Shown here: positions 1 through 6,141 of the stretch, in pieces
Layout: the number at the start of each line of letters is the position of its first letter
Numbering within the stretch: the first letter of the stretch is position 1
NCBI GenBank assembly: GCA_002254335.1
Contig: NIVA01000193.1
Coordinates: 1-7,565, forward strand
DNA length: 7,565 bases
Reading direction: 5' to 3'
Source of the DNA: Bacteroidetes bacterium 4572_114
GTDB lineage: Bacteria > Bacteroidota > Bacteroidia > Bacteroidales > 4484-276
The notes under the pieces: model-generated
The model's input: only the letters and a program-made list of their open reading frames with translations
The model's database searches: none
Told to the model about the DNA's origin: nothing
Translations under genes and position numbers: made by a program

Positions 1-48
1 ATGTATCCATGCAAGTTCCGGCCAGAGTTTTTCTGCTTGTTTTCTCAT
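1..48 (-). CDS. N-terminal fragment of an unidentified gene (cut by window edge)
   Basis: An open frame begins with ATG at 48 on the minus strand and reads MRKQAEKLWPELAWIH before the window ends. The start follows an A-rich stretch (AAAATTGAAAAAAAT), which is the usual ribosome-entry context in Bacteroidota, and is preceded by a long non-coding region. Sixteen residues are too few for a family assignment. The LWPEL-WI pattern loosely recalls the start of some HD-domain hydrolases, but this is only an impression from memory. A box TAATTTCG at 79-86 (one mismatch to TAnnTTTG) and the GTCAT array at 122-169 lie upstream and could belong to its promoter. Confidence 0.45.
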   Translation of the reverse strand, partial: MRKQAEKLWPELAWIH

Positions 49-121
49 ATTTTTTTCAATTTTGTGTTTCTATTTATTCGAAATTACTGTTTAGGTCAAT
101 TGGGATTGTTAATTTTAGGAA

Positions 122-169
122 GTCATATAGTTGTCATTCAATTGTCATTGATAGTCATTTAATTGTCAT
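122..169. promoter_or_regulatory. Five GTCAT direct repeats at 10-11 bp spacing (possible Pho-box-like operator)
   Basis: GTCAT begins at 122, 133, 144, 154 and 165, giving spacings of 11, 11, 10 and 11 bp, so all copies face the same side of the helix. Three copies read TTGTCAT. Direct repeats with TGTCA cores at 11-bp spacing are how PhoB-type winged-helix response regulators bind the enterobacterial Pho box (known for that family). Assigning this array to a PhoB homologue is inference. The nearest gene it could control is the minus-strand gene starting at 48, about 74 bp away; the next gene rightward converges on it. Confidence 0.45.
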
Positions 170-241
170 CCAATAATTTTCGGCGAAATAAAACTAACTT
201 TGATTTTTGATGCCAAAAAAATGACTTGAAGAATTATTAAT

Positions 242-342
242 GAGCCCGGTCAAAAAAGCTGTCAGACGGTTGTCCCCTTAATTACACATTGAAATTAAAG
301 AATTGTGTATTTAGCTTTTAGCTTTAACTGTCTGACAGCTAT
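242..342. repeat. Copy 1 of a ~100-bp repeat with inverted arms
   Basis: This copy starts GAGCCCGGTCAAAAAAGCTG and ends CTGTCTGACAGCTAT. Its arms are AGCTGTCAGACGGTT (257-271) and AACTGTCTGACAGCT (326-340); they differ at one position. An inner ACACA/TGTGT pair (about 283-308) could extend the fold. Relative to copy 2 it has an extra 7 bases (TAGCTTT doubled near 312-325). Read on the minus strand, the stem is followed by six T residues (252-257), so it can also act as an intrinsic terminator. It may be a REP-like or MITE-like element. Confidence 0.7.
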
Positions 343-380
343 CCTCCTAAATAATTACTTTATAGGTTATGCCTATTATT

Positions 381-474
381 GAGCCCGGTCAAAAAAGCTG
401 TCAGACAGTTGTCCCCTAAACTACACATTGAAGTAAAAGAATTGTGTATTTAGCTTTAACTGTCTGACAGCTAT
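381..474. repeat. Copy 2 of the ~100-bp repeat; terminator-like for the upstream minus-strand gene
   Basis: This copy shares the GAGCCCGGTC start, the TGTCCCC segment, the ACACATTGAA segment and the end with copy 1. Its arms AGCTGTCAGACAGTT (396-410) and AACTGTCTGACAGCT (458-472) are perfect 15-bp complements around a 47-base loop. On the minus strand the 3' arm runs straight into T6 (391-396), and it lies 66 bp beyond the stop of the dehydrogenase gene at 540, so it is well placed to end that transcript. Each arm is itself nearly palindromic (CTGTC-A-GACAG), which suits a mobile palindromic repeat. Confidence 0.7.
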
Positions 475-539
475 TCACCGACTAAACTCATTATTGTAAT
501 TAAATATTTATCTATTTTAACAATCAGTCGTTTACACCC

Positions 540-1663
540 TTAAAGCTTTGCAATTATTGCATCCGCCATCTGTGTAGTTGAGGCAGCGCCTTTTTCAACC
601 ACATCCGGACGGCCTGTCATCTTCATCATATCGTAGGTGCGGACTTTTCCTTCGGCAACTACCCCGGCAACTGCTTTGCGCAATTTTTTGGCAATCTCGT
701 TTTCGTTGATGAAGTCCAGCATCATACAGTAGGTTCAAAAACACCAATACCCGAATCAGGGTTAATCTGTGCTGAACATGCAAAGCCAAGGCCGCCAATC
801 AACCCGGCAAAACCATCGGAAACAATGTCGCCAAACATATTTCCGGCTACGATGACCCCGTAATTTTCAGGATTTTTTGTGAGCCACATCATTTGTGCAT
901 CAATGTTGGTGTTCCACAACTGGATGTCAGGAAAATCAGTTTTTTGGATTTCCATCGCCATTTTATACATCATGCCCGAAGTTTCACGGATAACATTTGG
1001 TTTTTCGCATAAAGTTACCGATTTATAGCCGTATTTTTTTGCGTGCTCAAAAGCTGCGCGTAAAATGCGTTCGGTGTGTTTTTTTGTAAATATACGGGTG
1101 GATATCGAAATTTCTTCGACTGGGTGCATGCCAAAATTCTTTGCAAATTTCGGATGGGTCATCATGGCATCATAAACTTGTGCAGGAGGGTTGCTCCATT
1201 CAACACCGCCGTAGAGGCCTTCGGTGTTTTGACGGAAGATTGCCACATCTACTTCGGGTTCTTCGATGGTGCCGTTAGATCCGCGACGGATAAAGTTGAG
1301 GGGGTTTCCCTTGTAAGTCCTACACGGGCGCAAACAAATATCCAATCCAAAATGCTGGCGGAGGCCAACGATTGGGCTTGCATAAACCAATTTTTTTTCT
1401 TTCAGCTCAGGCGATAATTCTTCAAAAGCTGCATCTTTGGGTTTTGATGTGATCGCGCCAAACAGCCCGATCTTATGCTCCTCTATCAGTTTTAAAGTTC
1501 TTTCGGGCAGCGGGTTGCCTTCGTTACACCAAAATTCCCAGCCGATATCGGCGTTAACATATTCGGCTTCAAACCCGGCCGCATCAAGTACTCTGATTGT
1601 TTCTTCAAGTACAACTTTTCCGATGCCATCTCCCGGCATTGTTACAATGGTTCTTTTTGCCAT
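540..1663 (-). pseudogene. Isocitrate/isopropylmalate dehydrogenase family, broken by an internal deletion and frameshift
   Basis: The first 313 codons (1663 down to 722) give a typical beta-decarboxylating dehydrogenase: PGDGIG at residues 10-15, the substrate loop around S96, R102 and R112, RQNTEG at 144-149, the KPN lysine at 221, D255, and NMFGDIVSD at 275-283 with metal-binding D279 and D283. The substrate loop (LRQxFxLDICLRP) favours isocitrate dehydrogenase over isopropylmalate dehydrogenase. After VFEPT the frame hits TGA at 722-724. The C-terminus continues in another frame from 725 (MMLDFINENE to MADAIIAKL, stop TAA at 540). In E. coli Icd about 23 residues, starting HGTAPKYAG and carrying cofactor-binding and NAD/NADP-choice residues, lie between these two points. 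Here only two bases remain, which implies a loss of about 67 bp. As written the product would lack the cofactor loop and the C-terminal helices. An assembly error is the main alternative to true decay. Confidence 0.85.
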
Positions 1664-1709
1664 AATCCTAAAGTTTATTAAGTGTGTTAAATTTTAAACA
1701 AAATGTCTG

Positions 1710-1739
1710 CAAATATAATATGTTGCCATTCATTGCCAA
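1710..1739 (-). promoter_or_regulatory. Bacteroidota-type promoter for the dehydrogenase gene
   Basis: On the minus strand TTG (1739-1737) is followed after exactly 19 bases by TATATTTG (1717-1710), a full match to the TAnnTTTG -7 box of the Bacteroidota primary sigma factor. It lies 47 bp before the ATG at 1663, leaving a leader of roughly 40 bases. This suggests the gene is transcribed independently of purB. Confidence 0.55.
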
Positions 1740-1804
1740 GGTTTAAAAGGAATTTTCGGTAATTTAGAGAGGGTATGATATAAGATGAATGGGTGGATGG
1801 TTTT

Positions 1805-1831
1805 GGGTTTCGGGTTTCAGGTTTCAGTTTC
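1805..1831. repeat. GGGTTTC-type heptanucleotide repeat
   Basis: Consecutive units GGGTTTC, GGGTTTC and AGGTTTC occupy 1805-1825, followed by a six-base unit AGTTTC. This is a short 7-bp tandem repeat in the purB-dehydrogenase spacer, about 70 bp from a second heptad array. Confidence 0.7.
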
Positions 1832-1900
1832 GGCCCTGGCATTGAACCCAACCAGTGTTTCCATCCCTTTCCTTAGGTCAGGGGAAAATTTGATTTTGCT

Positions 1901-1991
1901 GGATGCCGGATGCCGGATGCCAGGTGCCGGATGACGGGTGATGGTTACCGATCACTGGTCACTGATTACCGATCACCAATTACCGATCACC
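1901..1991. repeat. Thirteen-unit degenerate heptanucleotide array
   Basis: The stretch divides without gaps into 13 heptads. Units 1-3 are exact GGATGCC (1901-1921), then AGGTGCC, GGATGAC and GGGTGAT. From 1943 the units change to GGTTACC, GATCACT, GGTCACT, GATTACC, GATCACC, AATTACC and GATCACC (to 1991). The 7-bp register holds although the unit sequence drifts. It ends 22 bp past the purB stop codon. Heptamer arrays of this kind are known between genes in cyanobacteria; their function is unknown. Confidence 0.75.
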
Positions 1992-2012
1992 ACCCAGACA
2001 CAAAGCGTTTCA

Positions 2013-3377
2013 CTACTCTAAAATCAGTGGGTTGATGCCTGTATAATTATGTGGTGTGATTTTTCTCAACTCATCTTTAACAGGATCAGGAACCTTTAGC
2101 TTATCAATAAAATGATGAATGGAATCAATAGTGATCTTTTGGCCTGTCCTGGTCATATCTTTGAGTGTTTCGTAGGGGTTGGGATACCCTTCCCTTCTTA
2201 AAATAGTTTGGATTGCCTCGGCGACCACTGCCCAATTGTTTTCGAGGTCGTTGTTAATTTTTTCTTTGTTGAGCAAAAGTTTATTTAAACCTTTCAGCAA
2301 CGATTTATAAGCGATCATAGAATGTGCAAAAGGAACACCTATGTTACGTGTAACGGTTGAATCGGTAAGGTCTCTTTGAAGGCGTGATATAGGTAATTTT
2401 GCAGAAAGATGCTCGAACATTGCATTGGCAATACCGAGGTTTCCTTCCGAGTTTTCGAAGTCGATGGGATTGACTTTGTGGGGCATAGCGGAGGAGCCTA
2501 CTTCACCCTTTTTAATTATTTGCTTAAAATAATCCATCGAAATATAGGCCCACATATCCCTGCTCATATCCAAAAAAATGGTATTGATCCTTTTTAGGCC
2601 ATCAAAAAAAGCGGCCATATTATCGTAATGCTCAATTTGGGTAGTGATTTGTTGCCTTTCGATACCGAGTGTCCTTTTTAAGAATTTATTGCCAAAATCC
2701 ATCCAGTCAATTTCTGGATAGGCTAGATGGTGTGCATTGAAGTTACCGGTTGCGCCGCCAAATTTCCCGGAAAACGGGATTGTTTTCAAAAGGTTGATTT
2801 GTTGTTCGAGCCTGTCTGCAAATACCATAATTTCCTTTCCTAAAATTGTTGGTGATGCCGGCTGGCCATGTGTACGTGCCAGCATTGGGATGCTTTTCCA
2901 TTTTTCGACCAGGCTGTACAAAACATTTTGAATTTCATCCAACAAAGGCCATATACAATTTTGGTAGGCATCTTTCATCGAAAGTGGCACGGCAGTATTA
3001 TTTATGTCCTGGGATGTTAGCCCAAAATGAACAAATTCCTTAAATTCCCCCATCCCCATTTCATCAAACCTGGCCTTAATAAAGTATTCAACAGCCTTAA
3101 CATCGTGATTTGTAACAGCTTCAATATCTTTTACTTTTTGGGCATCTTGCCCTGAGAAATTCAAGTAAATATTTTGAAGTTCCTCAAACTCAGAAAGGCT
3201 AAATTCCATAAGCTGTGGCAATGGCAGTTCGCACAAACCAAGGAAATACTCTATCTCAACCTTGATCCTGTATTTTATCAATGCCGACTCAGAGAAATAG
3301 TTTTCCAACTCTTCAACCTTGCTGCGGTATCTGCCGTCGATGGGAGAAATTGCATCTAGCACGGAGATGTGTTTCAT
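2013..3377 (-). CDS. purB: Adenylosuccinate lyase
   Basis: The 454-residue product aligns from end to end with E. coli PurB (456 residues), recalled from memory. It catalyses two fumarate-releasing steps of purine synthesis in the cytosol: SAICAR to AICAR, and adenylosuccinate to AMP. Visible landmarks are SPIDGRY (11-17), TNHDVKAVE (89-97), TSQDINN (121-127), RTHGQPA with the catalytic acid His170, and the fumarase-superfamily signature GSSAMPHKVNPIDFENSEG (294-312) with the catalytic serine at 295. LPISRLQRDLTDSTV (328-342) is also strongly PurB-like. The active enzyme is a homotetramer in this family. The ATG at 3377 gives the expected N-terminus, with the stop TAG at 2013-2015. No neighbour belongs to purine synthesis, so it appears to be transcribed singly. 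No truncation or missing catalytic residue is seen. Confidence 0.97.
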   Translation of the reverse strand: MKHISVLDAISPIDGRYRSKVEELENYFSESALIKYRIKVEIEYFLGLCELPLPQLMEFSLSEFEELQNIYLNFSGQDAQKVKDIEAVTNHDVKAVEYFIKARFDEMGMGEFKEFVHFGLTSQDINNTAVPLSMKDAYQNCIWPLLDEIQNVLYSLVEKWKSIPMLARTHGQPASPTILGKEIMVFADRLEQQINLLKTIPFSGKFGGATGNFNAHHLAYPEIDWMDFGNKFLKRTLGIERQQITTQIEHYDNMAAFFDGLKRINTIFLDMSRDMWAYISMDYFKQIIKKGEVGSSAMPHKVNPIDFENSEGNLGIANAMFEHLSAKLPISRLQRDLTDSTVTRNIGVPFAHSMIAYKSLLKGLNKLLLNKEKINNDLENNWAVVAEAIQTILRREGYPNPYETLKDMTRTGQKITIDSIHHFIDKLKVPDPVKDELRKITPHNYTGINPLILE

Positions 3378-3410
3378 TTGGTTGCATTTTTAGTTTACTT
3401 AATCATCCTG

Positions 3411-3418
3411 CAAAATTA
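3411..3418 (-). promoter_or_regulatory. Probable -7 box for purB
   Basis: TAATTTTG on the minus strand is a full match to TAnnTTTG and lies 34 bp before the purB ATG. No good TTTG element is found 19-21 bases upstream, so only the -7 half is supported. Confidence 0.35.
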
Positions 3419-3540
3419 GGTTTTATATTAGATAAATAACCGACTTTGACCAAAAACAGGCTAAATATTATTTTGATGTGCTGGGATTGATTTTGATTAA
3501 TAAAGTTCCTATTGTCTTCCTGAAAACTCGTTCAGCGGCA

Positions 3541-3602
3541 GACCTGCCCGCCGCTTCGCTACGGCCCGCCTGCCAAAGTGTACGGCGGACAGGCAGGCGG
3601 GG
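3541..3602. repeat. GC-rich palindromic repeat (REP-like)
   Basis: CCCGCCTGCC (3565-3574) and GGCAGGCGGG (3592-3601) are perfect 10-bp inverted arms around a 17-base loop. A further CCTGCCCGCCG segment at 3543-3553 can pair partly with CGGCGGACAGG (3583-3593). The block is far richer in GC than its surroundings. Similar CCTGCC/GGCAGG palindromes are scattered through many Bacteroidota genomes, so an imported or amplified palindromic element is the likely explanation. Confidence 0.6.
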
Positions 3603-3608
3603 CTGCGA

Positions 3609-3754
3609 AATATTTATAGAAATAAGATGATCAGACACCTCATTGAGGTGCAGAGCACCGGAATATTTTCGTCGGTTGTAATATTTCGGTGCTCTGCACC
3701 TTTTGTTTACACGGATGCGTGGTTTTACTATAAATATTATCGGTGCCCTGCACC
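3609..3754. repeat. Nested inverted repeat with three GGTGC-GCACC palindromes
   Basis: The outer arms are AATATTTATAG (3609-3619) and CTATAAATATT (3728-3738). The inner arms are 3647-3667 and 3680-3700, 21 bases each with one mismatch, around a 12-base loop. The arm cores are GGTGCAGAGCACCG and CGGTGCTCTGCACC, themselves GGTGC/GCACC hairpins. A third copy CGGTGCCCTGCACC follows at 3741-3754 with one change. A small hairpin CACCTCA/TGAGGTG sits at 3636-3650. The layout suggests a MITE-like element or a structured RNA. A minus-strand open frame through it (3468-3779) is not credible as a gene. Confidence 0.6.
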
Positions 3755-3811
3755 TGGCCTGTCCAAATGATCCTGGCATTTTTAGTTGGATAGTTCTTAA
3801 ACAAAAACGTT

Positions 3812-3900
3812 ACGACATGAAATGAGTCCGCACGACCACAGGTTATACGACTCCATCCATACGGACTCGCTTCGCTTAGTACGGACTAACTTCGTGTCGT
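3812..3900. repeat. Imperfect inverted repeat with internal direct repeats
   Basis: ACGACATGAAATGAGTCCG (3812-3830) pairs with CGGACTAACTTCGTGTCGT (3882-3900), 16 of 19 positions matching and two of the others allowing G-U in RNA. TACGGACT occurs twice as a direct repeat (3860-3867 and 3880-3887), so AGTCCG at 3825-3830 has two possible partners. No coding potential is seen. Function unknown. Confidence 0.5.
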
Positions 3901-3932
3901 TTGTTTCACTTCAGGTGATCGTATAGACGTTA

Positions 3933-4002
3933 ATGTAGCCTGTTCAGGTTTAGATTTAATGATTTGAATATAAATTATATAACAGAAACGACCAGGTTAC
4001 AT
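3933..4002. repeat. Short inverted repeat around an AT-rich loop
   Basis: ATGTAGCCTG (3933-3942) and CAGGTTACAT (3993-4002) pair at 9 of 10 positions, the odd one being a G-T pair. The 50-base interior is very AT-rich. It adjoins the inverted repeat at 3812-3900 and may be part of the same structured island. Confidence 0.4.
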
Positions 4003-4278
4003 TTAATTATTTCTTTAATTTAAGAACTAATGCAAAAGCAGCTAACATTTCTGAATGTAACAAGTTTAATATCAACAGTTTTATTAACAATTCCAATCTG
4101 CTTCCAGGTTTTTTTTGTTTCTGGCATCACGTAAATGAACAAATGTCAGATAACATGCTATTATCTAAAAAATGTTGGTTTTGCCATTCGGGATGGAAAC
4201 GTCAAAAGGATTTGCGGGTAAATTACTTTTTTTGATTTTGAAAAATGCTGAATAAATTATCAACTTGTTAATTTGGCA
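4003..4278. other. Gene-free AT-rich stretch
   Basis: No convincing gene was found on either strand. Weak hairpins are present at 4045-4058 (ACATT/AATGT) and 4148-4166 (AGATAA/TTATCT). The minus strand was searched for a HicA toxin that might accompany the HicB-like gene at 4279-4428; none was recognised. Confidence 0.5.
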
Positions 4279-4428
4279 TTAAGACTTCCAAATATAGTGT
4301 ACGGCATCTTTTAAATTTTCGATGGCAGCCTTTACTGTTTTACCATGCGAATGGCAGCCCGGTAATTCGGGGCTCCAGGTATGAAACTCGCTACCATCTT
4401 TTTCAATCTCAAATGTTATTGTTTTCAT
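4279..4428 (-). CDS. Small HicB-like antitoxin-family protein, no HicA partner seen
   Basis: This 49-residue frame (ATG at 4428, stop TAA at 4279-4281) reads MKTITFEIEKDGSEFHTWSP, then ELPGCHSHGKTVKAAIENLK, ending DAVHYIWKS. The beta-strand start, the SPELPGCHSHG turn (19-29) and the TVKAAIENLKDAV helix (31-43) match the HicB fold, whose usual pattern is PdLPGC-s-GdT-EA-n-eAi. HicB proteins normally neutralise the HicA mRNA interferase and often carry a C-terminal DNA-binding domain. Here only the core fold is present, so autorepression by this protein is unlikely. It begins 6 bp after the stop of the broken secreted-protein gene, on the same strand. No HicA frame was found on either side. 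It could be an orphan or solitary HicB-like protein. Family call fairly sure, role unsure. Confidence 0.75.
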   Translation of the reverse strand: MKTITFEIEKDGSEFHTWSPELPGCHSHGKTVKAAIENLKDAVHYIWKS

Positions 4429-4434
4429 TATTCG

Positions 4435-5619
4435 CTAATTAATAACAATCTTCTTAATCTCGATAATCCCGTTATCAACCAGTTTGAGGAAATAAACACC
4501 TTTTTGCAGATGGTCGAGGTTAAATTGATATGCTGACCCATTGGCCTTGATGCCAGGTGTGAACACTGCGATGATGCGGCCTTTGGTGTCCATCAGGTGG
4601 ATTTGCATTTTTTCGGGCCAGTAGCTCATGGTCAGCGTAAAGATGCCTTTTGAAGGATTTGGATATACTCCGGTAATAAGTATTATAATCCACATGCATA
4701 GCAAGCTCCTCATTTCCCTGTGGGCGATAAACCTTAAATTGTAACATCTCACCAAATCCAAAACCATCCTTTTCGATGGTTGTTTCATCATTGGCGAAAG
4801 CCATTACTGCAACATTAGAGGTGAGGTTTGTTACTTCAACACGACCGGCACAATAACCTTCGGGTGTAAATGCCAGGGTGTACCATTCTGTGGTTTTTCC
4901 TGTGGCTTTGCAATATATGAGCTTTTGGCACACTCAGGATATGTAAACCCTCCGATATCATCCATCGAAACCCAATAGGCTTTACCTGGCTCCAAATCTG
5001 TTAGGGTCTCTATTCCGTAAGCAGGCCAGAAAACATTTGGCCCGGCCACTTCCTTTACAATAATCAAATCGGCCATGTCAGTAAATACTTCATCAGTTGT
5101 GGCACCACATGATGTCAATACAGGGATAAGGTTCCAGTTTTGGGCAAGGTCAACTTCTGGCGGGTCAATCTTCGATCCCGTAAGGGTAACCTCAAATTCA
5201 CTACCGGCTTTTACCTGGTAACCAGTTTCCCACGACCAATTGTTGATTGTGTTCACGCCACCATCAGGGTAATAAAAATCTGTCATCGAGGCCAGGATGA
5301 TGAAATCGGGGATGTGTGGCGAAAACATATCTTCAACACCTTTATTAAGTGGGTCGATATACCCGGAAATACCGCTCCATCCGGCAGGAATATTCAATAT
5401 TTGTGAAAGATAAAAACTGTAAGGTTGTTGAAACCCCTGGGTAAGGATGATATCTGCACCTTCAAAGGTTTCGATAACAGTTTCACCTAAAGTCCAGGAA
5501 ATTGAAATGTTGTCGCCCTCGTAATAGCCGCCGGCTGAGGCGATAACCTGCTGGGCGTTGGTACTTAGGGTGAACACAGTAAAGGTAATCAGGGCTAAAA
5601 ATGTGATAAGTTTTTTCAT
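4435..5619 (-). pseudogene. Type IX-secreted surface/extracellular protein, reading frame broken twice
   Basis: The N-terminal part (from ATG 5619) has a signal peptide, MKKLITFLALITFTVFTLST then NA, with cleavage near residue 22. Next is the QQVIASAGGYYEGDNISISW segment and ILTQGFQQPY (58-67), common at the N-terminus of Bacteroidota sorting-tail proteins, then NIPAGWSGISGYIDP and WNLIPVLTSCG. This frame is sensible to about residue 230 (near 4930). The sense then moves to another frame (about 4920-4680: EWYTLAFTPEGYCAG, AFANDETTIEKDGFGFGEML). It returns to the first frame for a T9SS sorting domain beginning VYPNPSKGIFTL (4668) and ending EIKKIVIN at 4438. The two shifts compensate, but stops in each frame prevent one product. 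Related proteins, as I recall them, have longer links at both junctions, so bases may be missing. Ligand or enzymatic role unknown. Confidence 0.8.
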
Positions 5620-5645
5620 GATAATTGTGGTTTTAAATTAATCGC

Positions 5646-5676
5646 TAAATATACAAACTTTTTTCAGTATGACAAA
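5646..5676 (-). promoter_or_regulatory. Bacteroidota-type promoter for the secreted-protein gene
   Basis: On the minus strand TTTG (5676-5673) precedes TATATTTA (5653-5646) by exactly 19 bases; the -7 box has one mismatch to TAnnTTTG. It lies 26 bp before the ATG at 5619, in the 78-bp gap after the coiled-coil protein gene, so the two genes probably have separate starts. Confidence 0.5.
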
Positions 5677-5697
5677 TATTTATTGGGGATCATGAAA

Positions 5698-6141
5698 TTA
5701 AAGCAATCCGTGAACTTTCATAATCTCAGCTAATTCAGGTTTTTTGCGGGCATATTCGCGCAATACAAAAATCAGGCTTTTGCTTTTGTCTTCGGCAACT
5801 TCTGCTTTATCTAATGCGGGTTTCATGGCCGTCCTCCTGTCCCAAATCATATATCCAAACATAAAAACAAACAGGGTTATTAAAATCCCAAAGCCCCAGT
5901 AGAAGAGAGTTTTAATATCGTTGAGTTGTCTTTGCTGGCTATCGAATTTAATGTCCATTTTGGTTTCGAGTGATTCCATTTTTATATCAAGCACTTCCAT
6001 TTTGGTTTCAAGCACTTCCATTTTTGCCTCTACCCTGATAACCCTGTCCCGGTCGTCCAGTGTATAGGGGACTTCCTGGGTTTGTGCCATTATGGAAATC
6101 GACGTGAAACTGAAAAGTAATAATAACAGTATGTATTTCAT
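5698..6141 (-). CDS. Exported coiled-coil protein with one transmembrane helix, function unknown
   Basis: The 147-residue product begins with a signal peptide (MKYILLLLLFSFTSISIMAQ, likely cut after residue 18-20). It continues with an acidic stretch and an exact heptad run at 39-66: AKMEVLE, TKMEVLD, IKMESLE, TKMDIKF. This should form a short parallel coiled coil and so an oligomer. A hydrophobic helix follows (about 80-99, LFYWGFGILITLFVFMFGYM), then WDRRTAMKP and a charged C-terminal tail (101-147) that would lie in the cytoplasm if the coiled coil is periplasmic. At DNA level the heptads are 21-bp repeats (5944-6027). I do not recognise a named family. Neighbours do not reveal its role. 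Start chosen because it gives a clean signal peptide; stop is TAA at 5698-5700. Confidence 0.85.
   Translation of the reverse strand: MKYILLLLLFSFTSISIMAQTQEVPYTLDDRDRVIRVEAKMEVLETKMEVLDIKMESLETKMDIKFDSQQRQLNDIKTLFYWGFGILITLFVFMFGYMIWDRRTAMKPALDKAEVAEDKSKSLIFVLREYARKKPELAEIMKVHGLL

Noticed and set aside
242..474. CRISPR array
   Set aside because: There are only two ~100-bp copies with internal palindromes, and no short repeats with regular unique spacers.
700..740. Programmed frameshifting in the dehydrogenase gene
   Set aside because: A ribosomal slip would preserve the conserved residues. Here about 23 residues are absent from the DNA, so a deletion or assembly loss fits better.
1076..1417. 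113-codon plus-strand open frame inside the dehydrogenase gene
   Set aside because: It is antisense to conserved dehydrogenase coding sequence and has no protein features of its own.
3468..3779. 103-codon minus-strand open frame
   Set aside because: It runs through the GC-rich palindrome and the nested inverted repeats, has an arginine-rich repeat-derived composition and no recognisable domain. It is a by-product of the repeats.
4143..4235. 30-codon plus-strand frame with a CWFCHSGW motif
   Set aside because: The CxxC is suggestive but the frame is very short, ends in an AT-rich run and has no supported promoter or family.
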